From: Chloroflexota bacterium | GTDB taxonomy: Bacteria; Chloroflexota; Anaerolineae; Anaerolineales; Villigracilaceae | Length of the DNA: 64,000 nt | Direction of reading: 5' to 3' | Assembly: GCA_013388855.1 (NCBI GenBank) | Contig: JACAEM010000025.1 | Coordinates: forward strand, 1 to 64,000 | Shown: positions 1 to 7,275 of the stretch, piece by piece | Layout of the letters: each line of letters opens with the position of its first letter | Numbering within the stretch: position 1 is the stretch's first letter | Made by a program: the position numbers and the translations under genes | The notes under the pieces: model-generated | What the model was told of the DNA's origin: nothing | Database searches by the model: none | The model's input: only the letters and a program-made list of their open reading frames with translations

Positions 1-909
1 GAAGAAGCGATTCTGCAAGGCAAGTTTGTCCCAGCCGAATTACAGCAGGCGTTCGAGAATACCGCCAAGAGCGGCAATCCGCTTGGGCAACCGCAGCGCA
101 AACGCGACGCGTGGATTCAGTCCGCGGGCGTGCCTGTGCCGATCATCAAAGATCTTGGTCGCAAAGTGAGCGTACTTTGGTATGTTGGCTCATATCCTTC
201 GTATCATCCACGCGGCATTGACGCGGCGGCAGCGGCGGCGCGAATCTTCAACGCGCTCGACATTGACTTCGCCATTCTCGGCAAGGAAGAAAAAGATGAC
301 GCCGACTCGCAGCGTTTGGCTGGCGAGAAGGGTCTGTTCGAGATGATGACCGAATACAACATCGAGACCTTCAATAAATATGAATGGGACGAACTGGTCG
401 TCACAGGTCCGCATGAGTTGAACGCCTTCAAGAATGTGTACCCGAAGTATGGCTTTGAACGCCCCGTCGTTCACTACACCACCTTCCTTGCGCGTTACCT
501 TGACCAACTCAAGCCCATGCTCAAGCACTCTGTCGAAAAGAAGATCACATATCACGACCCCTGCTATCTTGGGCGGCACAACGGCGAATACGAAGCGCCG
601 CGCAAACTACTCGAAGCCATCCCTGGCGTGGAGTTGGTTGAGATGCAGCGCAACCGCGAGAACGGTTACTGTTGCGGCGGCGGCGGCGGCGGCATGTGGA
701 TGGACTCATTCACCGCCAAACACACCACCATGCGCCTCTCTGAAAAACGCGCGATGGAAGCCGCGTCCACAGGCGCGAACGTGCTGGCAGTGGCTTGTCC
801 TTTCGAAGTCTCACGCTTCACCGACGCGGTCAAGTCCACGGGCAATGAGCATGTGGATGTGTTGGATATTTTGGAATTGTTGGATAGGTCAATGCGTGGC
901 GACGCGTAG
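1..909 (+). CDS. HdrD/HdrB3-like (Fe-S)-binding CCG-domain protein, 5' truncated by window edge
   Basis: The frame is open from base 1, so this is the C-terminal 302 residues of a longer protein; GTG/ATG codons inside it are not the true start. It aligns along its length with the C-terminal half of the EMO-like protein at 3828-5909, with shared HDPCYLGR, GLFE and CCGGGGGGMW-type segments. The second CCG unit has C188 in HDPCYLG, C224-C225 in the CCG, and C266 in ACPFE. The usual final CxxC cysteine is replaced by Glu (about residue 269). The first CCG unit has no cysteines; its CCG position reads DDA. CCG-domain proteins of the HdrB/HdrD/GlpC/EMO type carry thiol/disulfide or quinone-linked electron transfer on non-cubane [4Fe-4S] clusters. 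Etf genes follow downstream, suggesting a subunit of an Hdr-like or Etf-linked complex. The exact subfamily cannot be set without the N-terminus. Confidence 0.82.
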   Translation, partial: EEAILQGKFVPAELQQAFENTAKSGNPLGQPQRKRDAWIQSAGVPVPIIKDLGRKVSVLWYVGSYPSYHPRGIDAAAAAARIFNALDIDFAILGKEEKDDADSQRLAGEKGLFEMMTEYNIETFNKYEWDELVVTGPHELNAFKNVYPKYGFERPVVHYTTFLARYLDQLKPMLKHSVEKKITYHDPCYLGRHNGEYEAPRKLLEAIPGVELVEMQRNRENGYCCGGGGGGMWMDSFTAKHTTMRLSEKRAMEAASTGANVLAVACPFEVSRFTDAVKSTGNEHVDVLDILELLDRSMRGDA

Positions 910-924
910 CGGTTAAAGGCGTAG

Positions 925-944
925 TGGACGCTCTCTAGCGTCCA
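925..944. repeat. Perfect short inverted repeat
   Basis: TGGACGCT, a CTCT loop, then AGCGTCCA: 8-bp perfect arms just after the CCG gene. No T-tract follows on either strand, so a rho-independent terminator is not supported. It may be a small repeat or an RNA-processing hairpin. Confidence 0.5.
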
Positions 945-1005
945 GCGGCGTTACTGCCCTGATAGGCGGCGCCAGGGGAGAACGCCGAGTACGCGAAAAG
1001 CAATT

Positions 1006-1635
1006 ATGGAAATCGAAAGCGTTTATGCCTTCATTGATGAATCGGGAACCGTCGGCACGAAAACGGGAACGCGCTTTTTGATCGTTGTCGTTTTGAGTGT
1101 GAGCCAGCCCCGCGTTTTAGAGTTGACCATCCGCAGGGCAATCAAGAAATACGGATCAAAAGTCGCTTCGGGCGAGATCAAAGCCGCAGATTTCGAAGAA
1201 GCCGCTATCCTGCGTCTGCTTCAGGCGCTGGCAAAGGAAGACCTCACGGTTATGGCTGTGGTGTTGGATCAGCATACAATTCGCCGTGAGCCGAAGTATG
1301 TGGAAGAAATTTATCGGCGCGTGACGGCGCGGGCAGTTCGTCACCTTGTCCAGCAGTCGCCGCGCGTTGAGATTTGTCTTGACAAACGTTACACCAACGA
1401 ACGCCAGCGTCATCTGTTGGAAAAGGCGATTCGCGAAGAAATCGCCGACCTTCCGCAAGTGGTGTTGATCTCGCAGGAAAATTCATCGTCACGGAAAGAG
1501 TTGCAGGCGGCGGACGCAGTTGCCTGGGCATTCTTCCAGAAGTACGAGCGCGATGACTCGCGTTTTTACGACATCATCGCCTCCAAGGTTGTCATTGAAG
1601 ATGTTGCAAATGGAAAGGATTTGTTGGATGATTAA
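1006..1635 (+). CDS. DUF3800 domain-containing protein
   Basis: A 209-residue soluble protein starting MEIESVYAFIDESGT. The DESG near the N-terminus, the CLDKRYT segment mid-protein and LQAADAVAWA near the C-terminus are the conserved acidic signature of DUF3800. The acidic residues suggest a metal-dependent active site, and an RNase H-like fold has been proposed for such proteins, but no function is established. It sits between an Hdr-like gene and etfB without an obvious link to either, and its 3' end abuts the terminator of a minus-strand RNA. It may be a cargo insertion into the redox operon. The family call is confident; function is unknown. Confidence 0.85.
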   Translation: MEIESVYAFIDESGTVGTKTGTRFLIVVVLSVSQPRVLELTIRRAIKKYGSKVASGEIKAADFEEAAILRLLQALAKEDLTVMAVVLDQHTIRREPKYVEEIYRRVTARAVRHLVQQSPRVEICLDKRYTNERQRHLLEKAIREEIADLPQVVLISQENSSSRKELQAADAVAWAFFQKYERDDSRFYDIIASKVVIEDVANGKDLLDD

Positions 1636-1640
1636 AACGA

Positions 1641-1662
1641 AAATCCCTTTTGCAAGGGATTT
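1641..1662 (-). terminator. Rho-independent terminator of the minus-strand ncRNA
   Basis: On the minus strand AAATCCCTT, loop GCAA, AAGGGATTT forms a 9-bp perfect stem and continues into TTCGTTTT. On the plus strand no T-run follows the stem, so it works for minus-strand transcription, ending just before the convergent DUF3800 gene. Confidence 0.78.
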
Positions 1663-1779
1663 CGCGGGAGCGGCTCACCCTGGGCTCTGATTTCAGTCTG
1701 GATGGGTCCCGTTTCATTTCAGAAACGGCTAGGACACTCTACGAGTGACCGAAGTCACCAGGCGTTACGATACCGCTCG
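1641..1779 (-). ncRNA. Structured small RNA of unknown family (6S-like architecture possible)
   Basis: About 139 nt on the minus strand, bounded by a consensus promoter and an intrinsic terminator. No reading frame is evident. Read 5' to 3' on the minus strand: GCGAGCGG pairs with CCGCTCCCGC near the 3' end (8 bp with a 2-nt bulge), then CCTGG with CCAGG. These enclose a GTGAC-TTCG-GTCAC hairpin, an alternative CACTC-GTA-GAGTG hairpin and a CCGTTTC-TGAAAT-GAAACGG stem. A closing stem, a central bubble with a small hairpin and an apical stem-loop resemble 6S RNA, though this RNA is shorter than usual 6S. It does not match the tmRNA, SRP or RNase P signatures I know. It could also be an antisense regulator of the DUF3800/etfB junction. 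Confidence 0.65.
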
Positions 1780-1784
1780 CAATT

Positions 1785-1813
1785 ATTCTAGCACTTTTGA
1801 GAATATGCGTCAA
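1785..1813 (-). promoter_or_regulatory. Sigma70-type promoter of the minus-strand ncRNA
   Basis: On the minus strand a -35 TTGACG (1808-1813) and a -10 TAGAAT (1785-1790) are separated by exactly 17 nt. Initiation is expected near 1778-1780, at the first G of the RNA closing stem. Confidence 0.72.
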
Positions 1814-1839
1814 TTCAGAAAATTAAGGAGAAAGAGTAG

Positions 1840-2595
1840 ATGAACATTGTTGTAGCAATCAAACATATCCCCAGCATTGCCGATGACGTGCCCGTCAAAG
1901 GCAATAACGTGGATTTCGACTCGGTGGATTTTGTCCTCAATGAATGGGACGAGCATTCCATCGAGCAAGCTGTGTTGATCAAGGAAGCCGTCGGTGGGAC
2001 GGTGACCGTGATCGGCGTGGACTTGATCGGGGAGTTGGATAACGCGCTTCATCTCGCGCTGGCAAAGGGCGCCGATAAAGTGGTCAAGATCACCGCTGAC
2101 GACCCCGCCGCTGATTCGCACATGCAAGCCAAATGGTTGTCAGAAGCGATCAAGGGCATGGGAGCAAACATGGTCTTTGCAGGCGTGCAGGCGTCGAACG
2201 ATCTTGATGGACAAATTGGTCCGATGATCGCGGCGTATTTGGACATGCCCTATATCGGCGGCGTGAGTTCTGTCGAAGCCAACAGCGACTCTGCCACGGT
2301 CAACAAGGAATTTGCGGGCGGGGCAGGCGCGAAGTATTCCGTGTCCATGCCGTTCGTGGCGGGTGTGCAGGCTGCTCCCAAGCCGCCGCGCTATGCGCCT
2401 GTGAGCAAAGTCCGCCAGATGGCGCAATCTGCCACGGTGGAGAAGGTCGCTCCGTCGGGTGACGCTTCTTCGGGACTCACGTTCAAAAAGATGGCTCCGC
2501 CCGTGGTGACGGGTCATGCAGAGATGATCGAAGGTTCGTCGAAGGAAGTTGCGGCGAAGATCGTAGAGTTGTTGAAGAGTAAGGGATTGGCGTAG
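1840..2595 (+). CDS. etfB: Electron transfer flavoprotein beta subunit
   Basis: 251 residues, starting MNIVVAIKHIP with the Shine-Dalgarno AAGGAG 10 bases upstream. The N-terminal fold, the NEWDEHSIEQAV segment and the VFAGVQASNDLDGQIGP nucleotide-binding loop are typical of EtfB/FixA. It pairs with EtfA downstream to make a heterodimeric flavoprotein that takes electrons from dehydrogenases. Placement directly before etfA and an EMO-like membrane protein implies transfer to menaquinone. The leader upstream overlaps the promoter of the divergent small RNA. Confidence 0.93.
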   Translation: MNIVVAIKHIPSIADDVPVKGNNVDFDSVDFVLNEWDEHSIEQAVLIKEAVGGTVTVIGVDLIGELDNALHLALAKGADKVVKITADDPAADSHMQAKWLSEAIKGMGANMVFAGVQASNDLDGQIGPMIAAYLDMPYIGGVSSVEANSDSATVNKEFAGGAGAKYSVSMPFVAGVQAAPKPPRYAPVSKVRQMAQSATVEKVAPSGDASSGLTFKKMAPPVVTGHAEMIEGSSKEVAAKIVELLKSKGLA

Positions 2596-2691
2596 AGCAG
2601 AGATTAGAGAGTAGAGAATAGTGAATAGTAAAAACAACTAATCATCTAATCTCTAATTATCTATATCTATTCTCTCTCCAAAGGAGCAAAC
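2596..2691. repeat. AT-rich low-complexity intergenic repeat
   Basis: The gap between etfB and etfA is filled by degenerate runs of TAGAGAGTAGAGAATAG and TCTAATCTCTAATTATC type. The two halves are roughly inverted copies of each other and can fold back. Similar text recurs at 3640-3827, 5910-5980, 6758-6820 and 8986-9009. The etfA Shine-Dalgarno lies after it. Confidence 0.55.
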
Positions 2692-3639
2692 ATGAGCAAT
2701 GATATTCTCGTAATCACCGAACACATGGACGGCAAGTTTTCCGATGTGTCGTTTGAGTTGGTAGGAAAAGCCAAAGAGTTGGCAAAAGCCCTGGGAGGGC
2801 AGGCAGCTGCGGTCGTGGTCGGAGGCGGAGTGGACGCGAATGTCTTCGCCTCCGATTCCACCATCCAGGTGGACGACGCGGCGCTGAGTCAGTTCAATCC
2901 CGAAGCGTATGCGAAAGTCGTCGAAGCGCTGGTCAAGGAGAAGTCGCCGAAGGTTGTGATGTTCGGCTGGACGGTGACAGGCATGGATATTGCCGCGTGG
3001 CTTTCGGCGCGGCTCGGCGTTCCGTGCGCGGCGTATGCGAAGGACGTGCGCGTCGAAGGGGGCGGCATTGTCGTGAGTTGTCAGGCGTATGGCGGCAAGT
3101 TGACGGCGGAAGTTGCGCCCGAAGGGGAGACGGCAATCGTGGCGTGCCTGGCGGGTTCGTTCCCCGCCGAGGCGGGACAGGGCGCGACGGCGGCGGAGAA
3201 AATCGCCTCGCCCGTTGACTTGAGCGGGCTGAAGATGAAGTTTATCGAGATGGTCAAACCTGCTGGCGGCGACGTGGACATCACCGCGCAGACGAAACTG
3301 GTTTCGGTGGGGCGCGGCATCGGCGGCAAGGAGAACATCGAACTCGCCGAAGAGTTGGCGGCGAAACTGGGGGCGGTGGTCTCCGCTTCGCGTCCTGTGG
3401 TGGATGCGGGCTGGCTGCCGCGTACAAGGCAGGTGGGCAAATCGGGTCTCAAGGTCAAGCCGAAGTTGTATCTCATGCTCGGCATCTCTGGCGCGCCCGA
3501 ACATCTCGAAGGCATGAAAGGCGCGGAATTGATTATCGCCATCAACACCGATAAGAAAGCGCCGATCTTCAACGTGGCGCATTACGGCGCAACGGCGGAC
3601 TTGTTTGAGGTCGCGGAAGCGATGCTTGAATTGCTGTAA
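2692..3639 (+). CDS. etfA: Electron transfer flavoprotein alpha subunit
   Basis: 315 residues; start ATG preceded by AAAGGAG. The C-terminal FAD domain shows SASRPVVDAGWLPRTRQVG, LYLMLGISGAPEHLEGMK and AINTDKKAPIF. The typical GQTGK appears as GKSGLK, and the canonical ADYG-VGD loop reads AHYGATAD, so this is a divergent EtfA rather than the mitochondrial type. It forms the Etf dimer with the preceding gene. The likely electron exit is the EMO-like protein encoded next. Confidence 0.93.
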   Translation: MSNDILVITEHMDGKFSDVSFELVGKAKELAKALGGQAAAVVVGGGVDANVFASDSTIQVDDAALSQFNPEAYAKVVEALVKEKSPKVVMFGWTVTGMDIAAWLSARLGVPCAAYAKDVRVEGGGIVVSCQAYGGKLTAEVAPEGETAIVACLAGSFPAEAGQGATAAEKIASPVDLSGLKMKFIEMVKPAGGDVDITAQTKLVSVGRGIGGKENIELAEELAAKLGAVVSASRPVVDAGWLPRTRQVGKSGLKVKPKLYLMLGISGAPEHLEGMKGAELIIAINTDKKAPIFNVAHYGATADLFEVAEAMLELL

Positions 3640-3827
3640 TTGGCAAGTAGTAATTGGAGATTGCCTGAAAGAACCATCCACGAATACGACACGAATACTC
3701 GAATGAGTTGTGCAAATTCGTTTATTCGTGAATCATTCGTGGATGGTCGTCTAGTGAAAACCAAAACCATCACGCAATCACCAAGTACCAATCTCTAATT
3801 ACCAATTCCCATCTTCGGGAGGGCACG
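3640..3827. repeat. Composite palindromic intergenic element
   Basis: A 13-bp perfect inverted repeat, ACCATCCACGAAT (3673-3685) and ATTCGTGGATGGT (3735-3747), encloses further CGAAT-rich short repeats. It is flanked by AAGTAGTAATTGGAGATTG on the left and an approximately inverted copy (ACCAATCTCTAATTACCAAT) on the right. It separates etfA from the EMO-like gene and has no coding capacity. It looks like a non-autonomous palindromic repeat. Confidence 0.65.
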
Positions 3828-5909
3828 TTGCTCACACCTATCGAAAAAATCCTCTTCATCCTTCTTGCGCTGGTTTCGGCGGGATTCACGTTTCACGGCT
3901 TCAAGACCATCATTGACACCGTCCGCAAGGGACGCCCTGCGCCTGAGTTGAAGAACATCCCCGCCAGCCTGCTCAAAGCGGGCGTGACGGTCTTGTTCCA
4001 GCGCACCATCTTCAAAGCGCGCAAAGCGTTGAGCGCGGTTCACCTGGGACTGTTTTTCGGTCTCATCACCTACGCCTTCGTCAACCTTTTCGATGTGCTG
4101 GAAGGACTCATCCCCAACTTCGACCTCACTTACAGCGGCAAACATCTCGCGCCTCCTGCGTGGACGATTCCGCTCATCAACATCTACAGTCTCGTTTCCG
4201 ATGTGATGAGCATGTTCCTGCTGATTGCCATCACGATCTTTCTTGTGCGCCGCTTCATCGTCAAAGACAAGGCGCTCACCTATCGCGAGAACGTGCTTTT
4301 GAATCCCAAAGTCAAAGCGGGCGGGCAGGCAAAAGATTCGCTCATCGTCGGCGTGTTTGTCATCATGCACGTCACCGCGCATGTGCTCAGTCAAGCCTAC
4401 CGCCTCACCGAAGGCGCGGACCCGTTCATGCCGTTCGCCAGTTTTCTCAATTCCATCTTCGGCGCGTCCGAAACGGGCATGCATGTTGCCTGGTGGGTCA
4501 GCATTGGCTGGGTGATGTTCATCATCCCCTACCTCTCGCGTTCCAAGCACACACACTTTTTCATGGCGCCCATCAATCTCGGTTTGGCGAAACAGAATCC
4601 GCGCGGTCAACTCGACCCCGCCATTCCGCTCAAGGTTATTGATGGACGCAAGTACGACCCTGGCGCAAAGGTCATCACCGACCTCGCCTGGAAGCGCATC
4701 CTGGACGCCTACGCCTGCGTGCAATGTAATCGCTGTCAGGATGTCTGTCCCGCGAATTTTTATCAGCGACCGCTCTCCCCTTCGGCTTTGGAGGTGAACA
4801 AGCGTTACCTCCTCAAGGAGGCGACCTTCGGCTCTCATCCCGACCTCTTGCTGGCTCCGTTGACCGAGACCGTGATCTCCCCCGAGGCGGTTTGGTCCTG
4901 CACAACCTGCTATGCGTGCGTCCGCGTGTGTCCTGTTGGCAATGAACCGATGGCGGACATCGTGGACATCCGCCGCCGCATGTTGATTGACGGCTTCGAG
5001 ATTGACAGCGGCGTGCAGACCGCGCTGCAATCGCTCGCCACCAACGGCAACTGGATGGGCAAGGGCAAACGTCTGCGCGGACGCTGGGCGAAAGAACTGG
5101 AATTCCCCGTCAAGAACGCGACCGAAGAACCCGTCGAAGTTCTCTGGTTCGTGGGCGATACTGCTTCGTTCGACGAGCGCGTCATACCGAACACCAAGAT
5201 GGTGGCGCGCATCTTCCATCAGGCGGGCTTGGACTTCGGCATTCTCTACCAGAACGAATCCAACGCGGGCAACGACGTGCGCCGCGTGGGCGAGGAAGGT
5301 CTGTTCGAGCAACTGGTCGAGCAGAACATGGCGGCGTTCGGCAAGGCGCAGTTCCAGCGCATCGTCACCACCGACCCGCACTCGTTCAACACACTCAAGA
5401 ACGAGTATCCGCAATTCGGCGGGAAGTTCGAAGTCAAGCACTATACCGTGACCCTGCTCAAACTCTTTGAAGAAGGAAAACTCACGGTCAAGAACAAACT
5501 CTCACATTACAAAGTCACCTTCCACGACCCGTGCTATCTCGGTCGCTACAACGGCGGATTCACCGCTCCGCGCAAGTTACTCGAACTGCTCGGCGTGGAA
5601 TTCCACGAAATGCCGCGCAATTGCGAGAACTCGTTCTGCTGCGGCGCGGGCGGCGGTCAGATTTGGATGGGCAAGGTCGCGCCGGGTGAACGTCCCGCCG
5701 AGAACCGCATCAAGGAGGCGTTGTCCACTTTCGAGAAACACCCCAGCGACAAGAAGCAGTTGTTCATCGTCACCTGCCCCAAGGACATGGTCATGTACTC
5801 CGACGCGGTCAAGACGACGGGCAACGAAGGCAAAATCGAAGTCCGCGACATCATTCAGTTGGTGGCGGAGGCGGTTGGGGTGGAAGAAGTTAGTCCAATA
5901 GTCGGATAG
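3828..5909 (+). CDS. Membrane (Fe-S) oxidoreductase, Etf:menaquinone oxidoreductase (EMO)-like
   Basis: 693 residues with a TTG start after GGGAGGGC. Residues about 1-250 form a NarI/cytochrome-b-like membrane domain with several helices and conserved His in HGFK, AVHLG, HVTAHV and GMHVAWW, candidate heme ligands. Two 4Fe-4S motifs follow (C297/300/303/307 and C358/361/364/368), then two CCG units. The C-terminal unit has C569, C604-C605 and C650, but the final CxxC Cys is Asp (CPKD). The first unit has NAG in place of CCG. This layout is that described for EMO, which passes electrons from EtfAB to menaquinone. Position straight after etfBA supports that. Loss of some cluster cysteines is unusual and could mean one cluster instead of two. 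Confidence 0.85.
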   Translation: MLTPIEKILFILLALVSAGFTFHGFKTIIDTVRKGRPAPELKNIPASLLKAGVTVLFQRTIFKARKALSAVHLGLFFGLITYAFVNLFDVLEGLIPNFDLTYSGKHLAPPAWTIPLINIYSLVSDVMSMFLLIAITIFLVRRFIVKDKALTYRENVLLNPKVKAGGQAKDSLIVGVFVIMHVTAHVLSQAYRLTEGADPFMPFASFLNSIFGASETGMHVAWWVSIGWVMFIIPYLSRSKHTHFFMAPINLGLAKQNPRGQLDPAIPLKVIDGRKYDPGAKVITDLAWKRILDAYACVQCNRCQDVCPANFYQRPLSPSALEVNKRYLLKEATFGSHPDLLLAPLTETVISPEAVWSCTTCYACVRVCPVGNEPMADIVDIRRRMLIDGFEIDSGVQTALQSLATNGNWMGKGKRLRGRWAKELEFPVKNATEEPVEVLWFVGDTASFDERVIPNTKMVARIFHQAGLDFGILYQNESNAGNDVRRVGEEGLFEQLVEQNMAAFGKAQFQRIVTTDPHSFNTLKNEYPQFGGKFEVKHYTVTLLKLFEEGKLTVKNKLSHYKVTFHDPCYLGRYNGGFTAPRKLLELLGVEFHEMPRNCENSFCCGAGGGQIWMGKVAPGERPAENRIKEALSTFEKHPSDKKQLFIVTCPKDMVMYSDAVKTTGNEGKIEVRDIIQLVAEAVGVEEVSPIVG

Positions 5910-5980
5910 TCCAATAGTCAAATGGTCAAATAGTCCCTCACAACTCTCTACTCTCTACTTTCTACTCTCTAAAATCTCTC
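5910..5980. repeat. Short direct-repeat intergenic tract
   Basis: Tandem variants of ATAGTCC/AATAGTCAAATGGTC followed by CTCTACTCTCTACTTTCTA. It has no coding potential and leaves no Shine-Dalgarno before the next ATG. Confidence 0.5.
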
Positions 5981-6292
5981 ATGTGGAATTGCCCCTATTG
6001 CGATTTTAGCGGTAAGCGTTCCGAAGTCCACAACCATCTGGCGGAGAATCACGGCGATACGCTCGGCGTGCGCGTGGACGAATTTACAAAGCACACGTTT
6101 TACGTGGTTACCTGTCCCGTGTGCGGCGCGAGTTACGAACAGGTCACAAAGAAGGCGCGCCGCGACCCGAATTTTGTGTCAGAATATGAGTACGAGATTC
6201 GGCTGGTTGTTTTCGATTTGCTTTTGTATCACTTGCAAGGTGAACATAATTTACCCTCCCCCCCGTCCCCTCTCCCATTGGGAGAGGGGTGA
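5981..6292 (+). CDS. Small zinc-finger-like protein
   Basis: 103 residues. MWNCPYCDF with HNHLAENH forms a C2H2-type zinc site near the N-terminus, and VTCPVCGASYEQV gives a second CxxC. No known family is recognised. The last residues (PSPPSPLPLGEG) and the stop codon come from the CCCTCTCCC palindromic repeat, so the native C-terminus may have been replaced. No clear ribosome-binding site precedes the ATG. Its place between the EMO-like gene and the lipoyl carriers suggests an accessory role, perhaps in Fe-S or lipoyl assembly, but this is a guess. Confidence 0.6.
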   Translation: MWNCPYCDFSGKRSEVHNHLAENHGDTLGVRVDEFTKHTFYVVTCPVCGASYEQVTKKARRDPNFVSEYEYEIRLVVFDLLLYHLQGEHNLPSPPSPLPLGEG

Positions 6293-6302
6293 AGGGGCGA
6301 GG
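6255..6302. repeat. CCCTCTCCC palindromic repeat
   Basis: Arms CCCCTCTCCC (6267-6276) and GGGAGAGGGG (6280-6289) with loop ATT, in a CCCC/GGGG-rich context. A second copy family lies at 10714-10793. It overlaps the 3' end of the zinc-finger gene and stops just before the AAGGAGG of the next gene. Confidence 0.75.
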
Positions 6303-6319
6303 GCAACAAGGAGGCATAA

Positions 6320-6757
6320 ATGGCAACAGTTCGCGGATGCAACATCCCTGAAAATCTCTACTACTGGGTGGAGAAGCACGCCTGGGCGCTGCCCATGGAC
6401 GACGGTACGGTGAAAATCGGCATCACCGACGTGGCGCAGAACCTGGCGAAGGGCATCGTCAACGTCACGCCGAAGGAAGCGGGGCGCACCGTGCAGAAGG
6501 GCAAATCGGCGGGGACACTTGAAAGCGGCAAATGGGTGGGACCCGTCACATCGCCCATTACGGGGGAGATTGTCGAAGTGAACGAAGCGGCGCGGGCAAA
6601 ACCCTCGCTCATCAACAGCGACCCCTACGGCGAAGGCTGGTTCGTCAAACTCAAACCTGCGGATTGGGCGGGCGAATCCGCCTCGCTCGTCACGGGTGAA
6701 GCGGCGGTGGAGGCGTATCGAAAATTTATGGAAGAGCAGAATCTCAATTTCGAGTGA
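6320..6757 (+). CDS. GcvH-like lipoyl carrier protein (LbpA-type), copy 1
   Basis: 145 residues with strong AAGGAGG upstream. The lipoyl-domain hairpin reads TLESGKWVGP with K71 as the predicted lipoylated lysine, then SPITGEIVEVNE and the GEGWFVKL motif of GcvH folds. The ESGKWVGP context differs from the ESVKA of glycine-cleavage H proteins, and no gcvT or gcvP is nearby. Lipoate-binding proteins (LbpA) of the sHdr sulfur-oxidation pathway are such GcvH-like carriers with a dedicated ligase. The Hdr-like, Etf/EMO and ligase genes around it favour that reading. An alternative is a carrier for another uncharacterised lipoate-dependent oxidation. Confidence 0.85.
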   Translation: MATVRGCNIPENLYYWVEKHAWALPMDDGTVKIGITDVAQNLAKGIVNVTPKEAGRTVQKGKSAGTLESGKWVGPVTSPITGEIVEVNEAARAKPSLINSDPYGEGWFVKLKPADWAGESASLVTGEAAVEAYRKFMEEQNLNFE

Positions 6758-6820
6758 TCAAGATGCTGGAGACTGGTAATTAGTAAGTGGTAATTACCAA
6801 TCTCCAATTACCATTTCCCC
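6758..6820. repeat. GGTAATTACC-type intergenic repeat
   Basis: Contains GGTAATTAGTAAGTGGTAAT and TACCAATCTCCAATTACCAT, which are mutually inverted and can form a hairpin. It separates the two lipoyl-carrier genes and leaves the second without a visible Shine-Dalgarno. Confidence 0.5.
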
Positions 6821-7267
6821 ATGATCTTCTACGCCTGTGACATCCCCGAAGACCTGACCTACGACATCGAGCGCGATGTGTGGATTCGCTTCGACGGCGA
6901 GATTGCCACGCTCGGCATGACCGATGTGGCGCAGACACGCTGCGGAAAGATCGCCGTGATCAGTTTTCGGGATGTCGGGAAGAAAGTGGCGCAAGGCAAA
7001 GCGCTGGCGACGGTTGAGTCTGCAAAATGGGTGGGACCCTTCCCCGCGCCATTCTCATGTGAAATCGTGGCGACGAATGAAGAAGCATTTGCAAGGAATA
7101 TCCTGCTCGCCAACAAGGAACCGTACACCGAAGGCTGGTTCGTCAAAGTGCGACCGACGAATCTCGAAGCAGAGTCCAGTCACCTAGTCACGGGTGAAGC
7201 GGCAGCAGAGAAGTACAAGGAACGAATCAAGGAGTTAAAGGTCAATTGTTTGAGGTGTATTGATTAG
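6821..7267 (+). CDS. GcvH-like lipoyl carrier protein (LbpA-type), copy 2
   Basis: 148 residues, a divergent paralogue of the gene just upstream. Both begin with a Cys-Asn/Asp-Ile-Pro-Glu segment (GCNIPE versus ACDIPE) and share TDVAQ, WVGP and GEAA. The lipoyl lysine is K69 in TVESAKWVGP. This copy has extra cysteines, including SCEI after the hairpin, QTRCG, and a C-terminal CLRC. Two carriers in one operon suggest two partner enzymes or sequential transfer steps. Translation start lacks a Shine-Dalgarno because of the upstream repeat, so coupling or a leaderless start is possible. Confidence 0.83.
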   Translation: MIFYACDIPEDLTYDIERDVWIRFDGEIATLGMTDVAQTRCGKIAVISFRDVGKKVAQGKALATVESAKWVGPFPAPFSCEIVATNEEAFARNILLANKEPYTEGWFVKVRPTNLEAESSHLVTGEAAAEKYKERIKELKVNCLRCID

Positions 7268-7275
7268 GAGTTTCC

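Noticed and set aside
925-944. Terminator after the first CCG gene
   Set aside because: A good stem but no T-tract on either strand, so listed only as an inverted repeat.
3795-5441. Long open frame of 548 codons on the minus strand opposite the EMO-like gene
   Set aside because: It is the antisense of a well-supported gene with Fe-S motifs; it has no recognisable domains and high R/H/E bias, typical of G+C-rich antisense frames.
6320-7267. Glycine cleavage system H protein (GcvH) annotation for the lipoyl carriers
   Set aside because: Fold agrees but lysine context (KWVGP) and absence of gcvP/gcvT nearby, with Hdr-like/Etf genes and a ligase present, fit LbpA-type carriers better. Not fully excluded.
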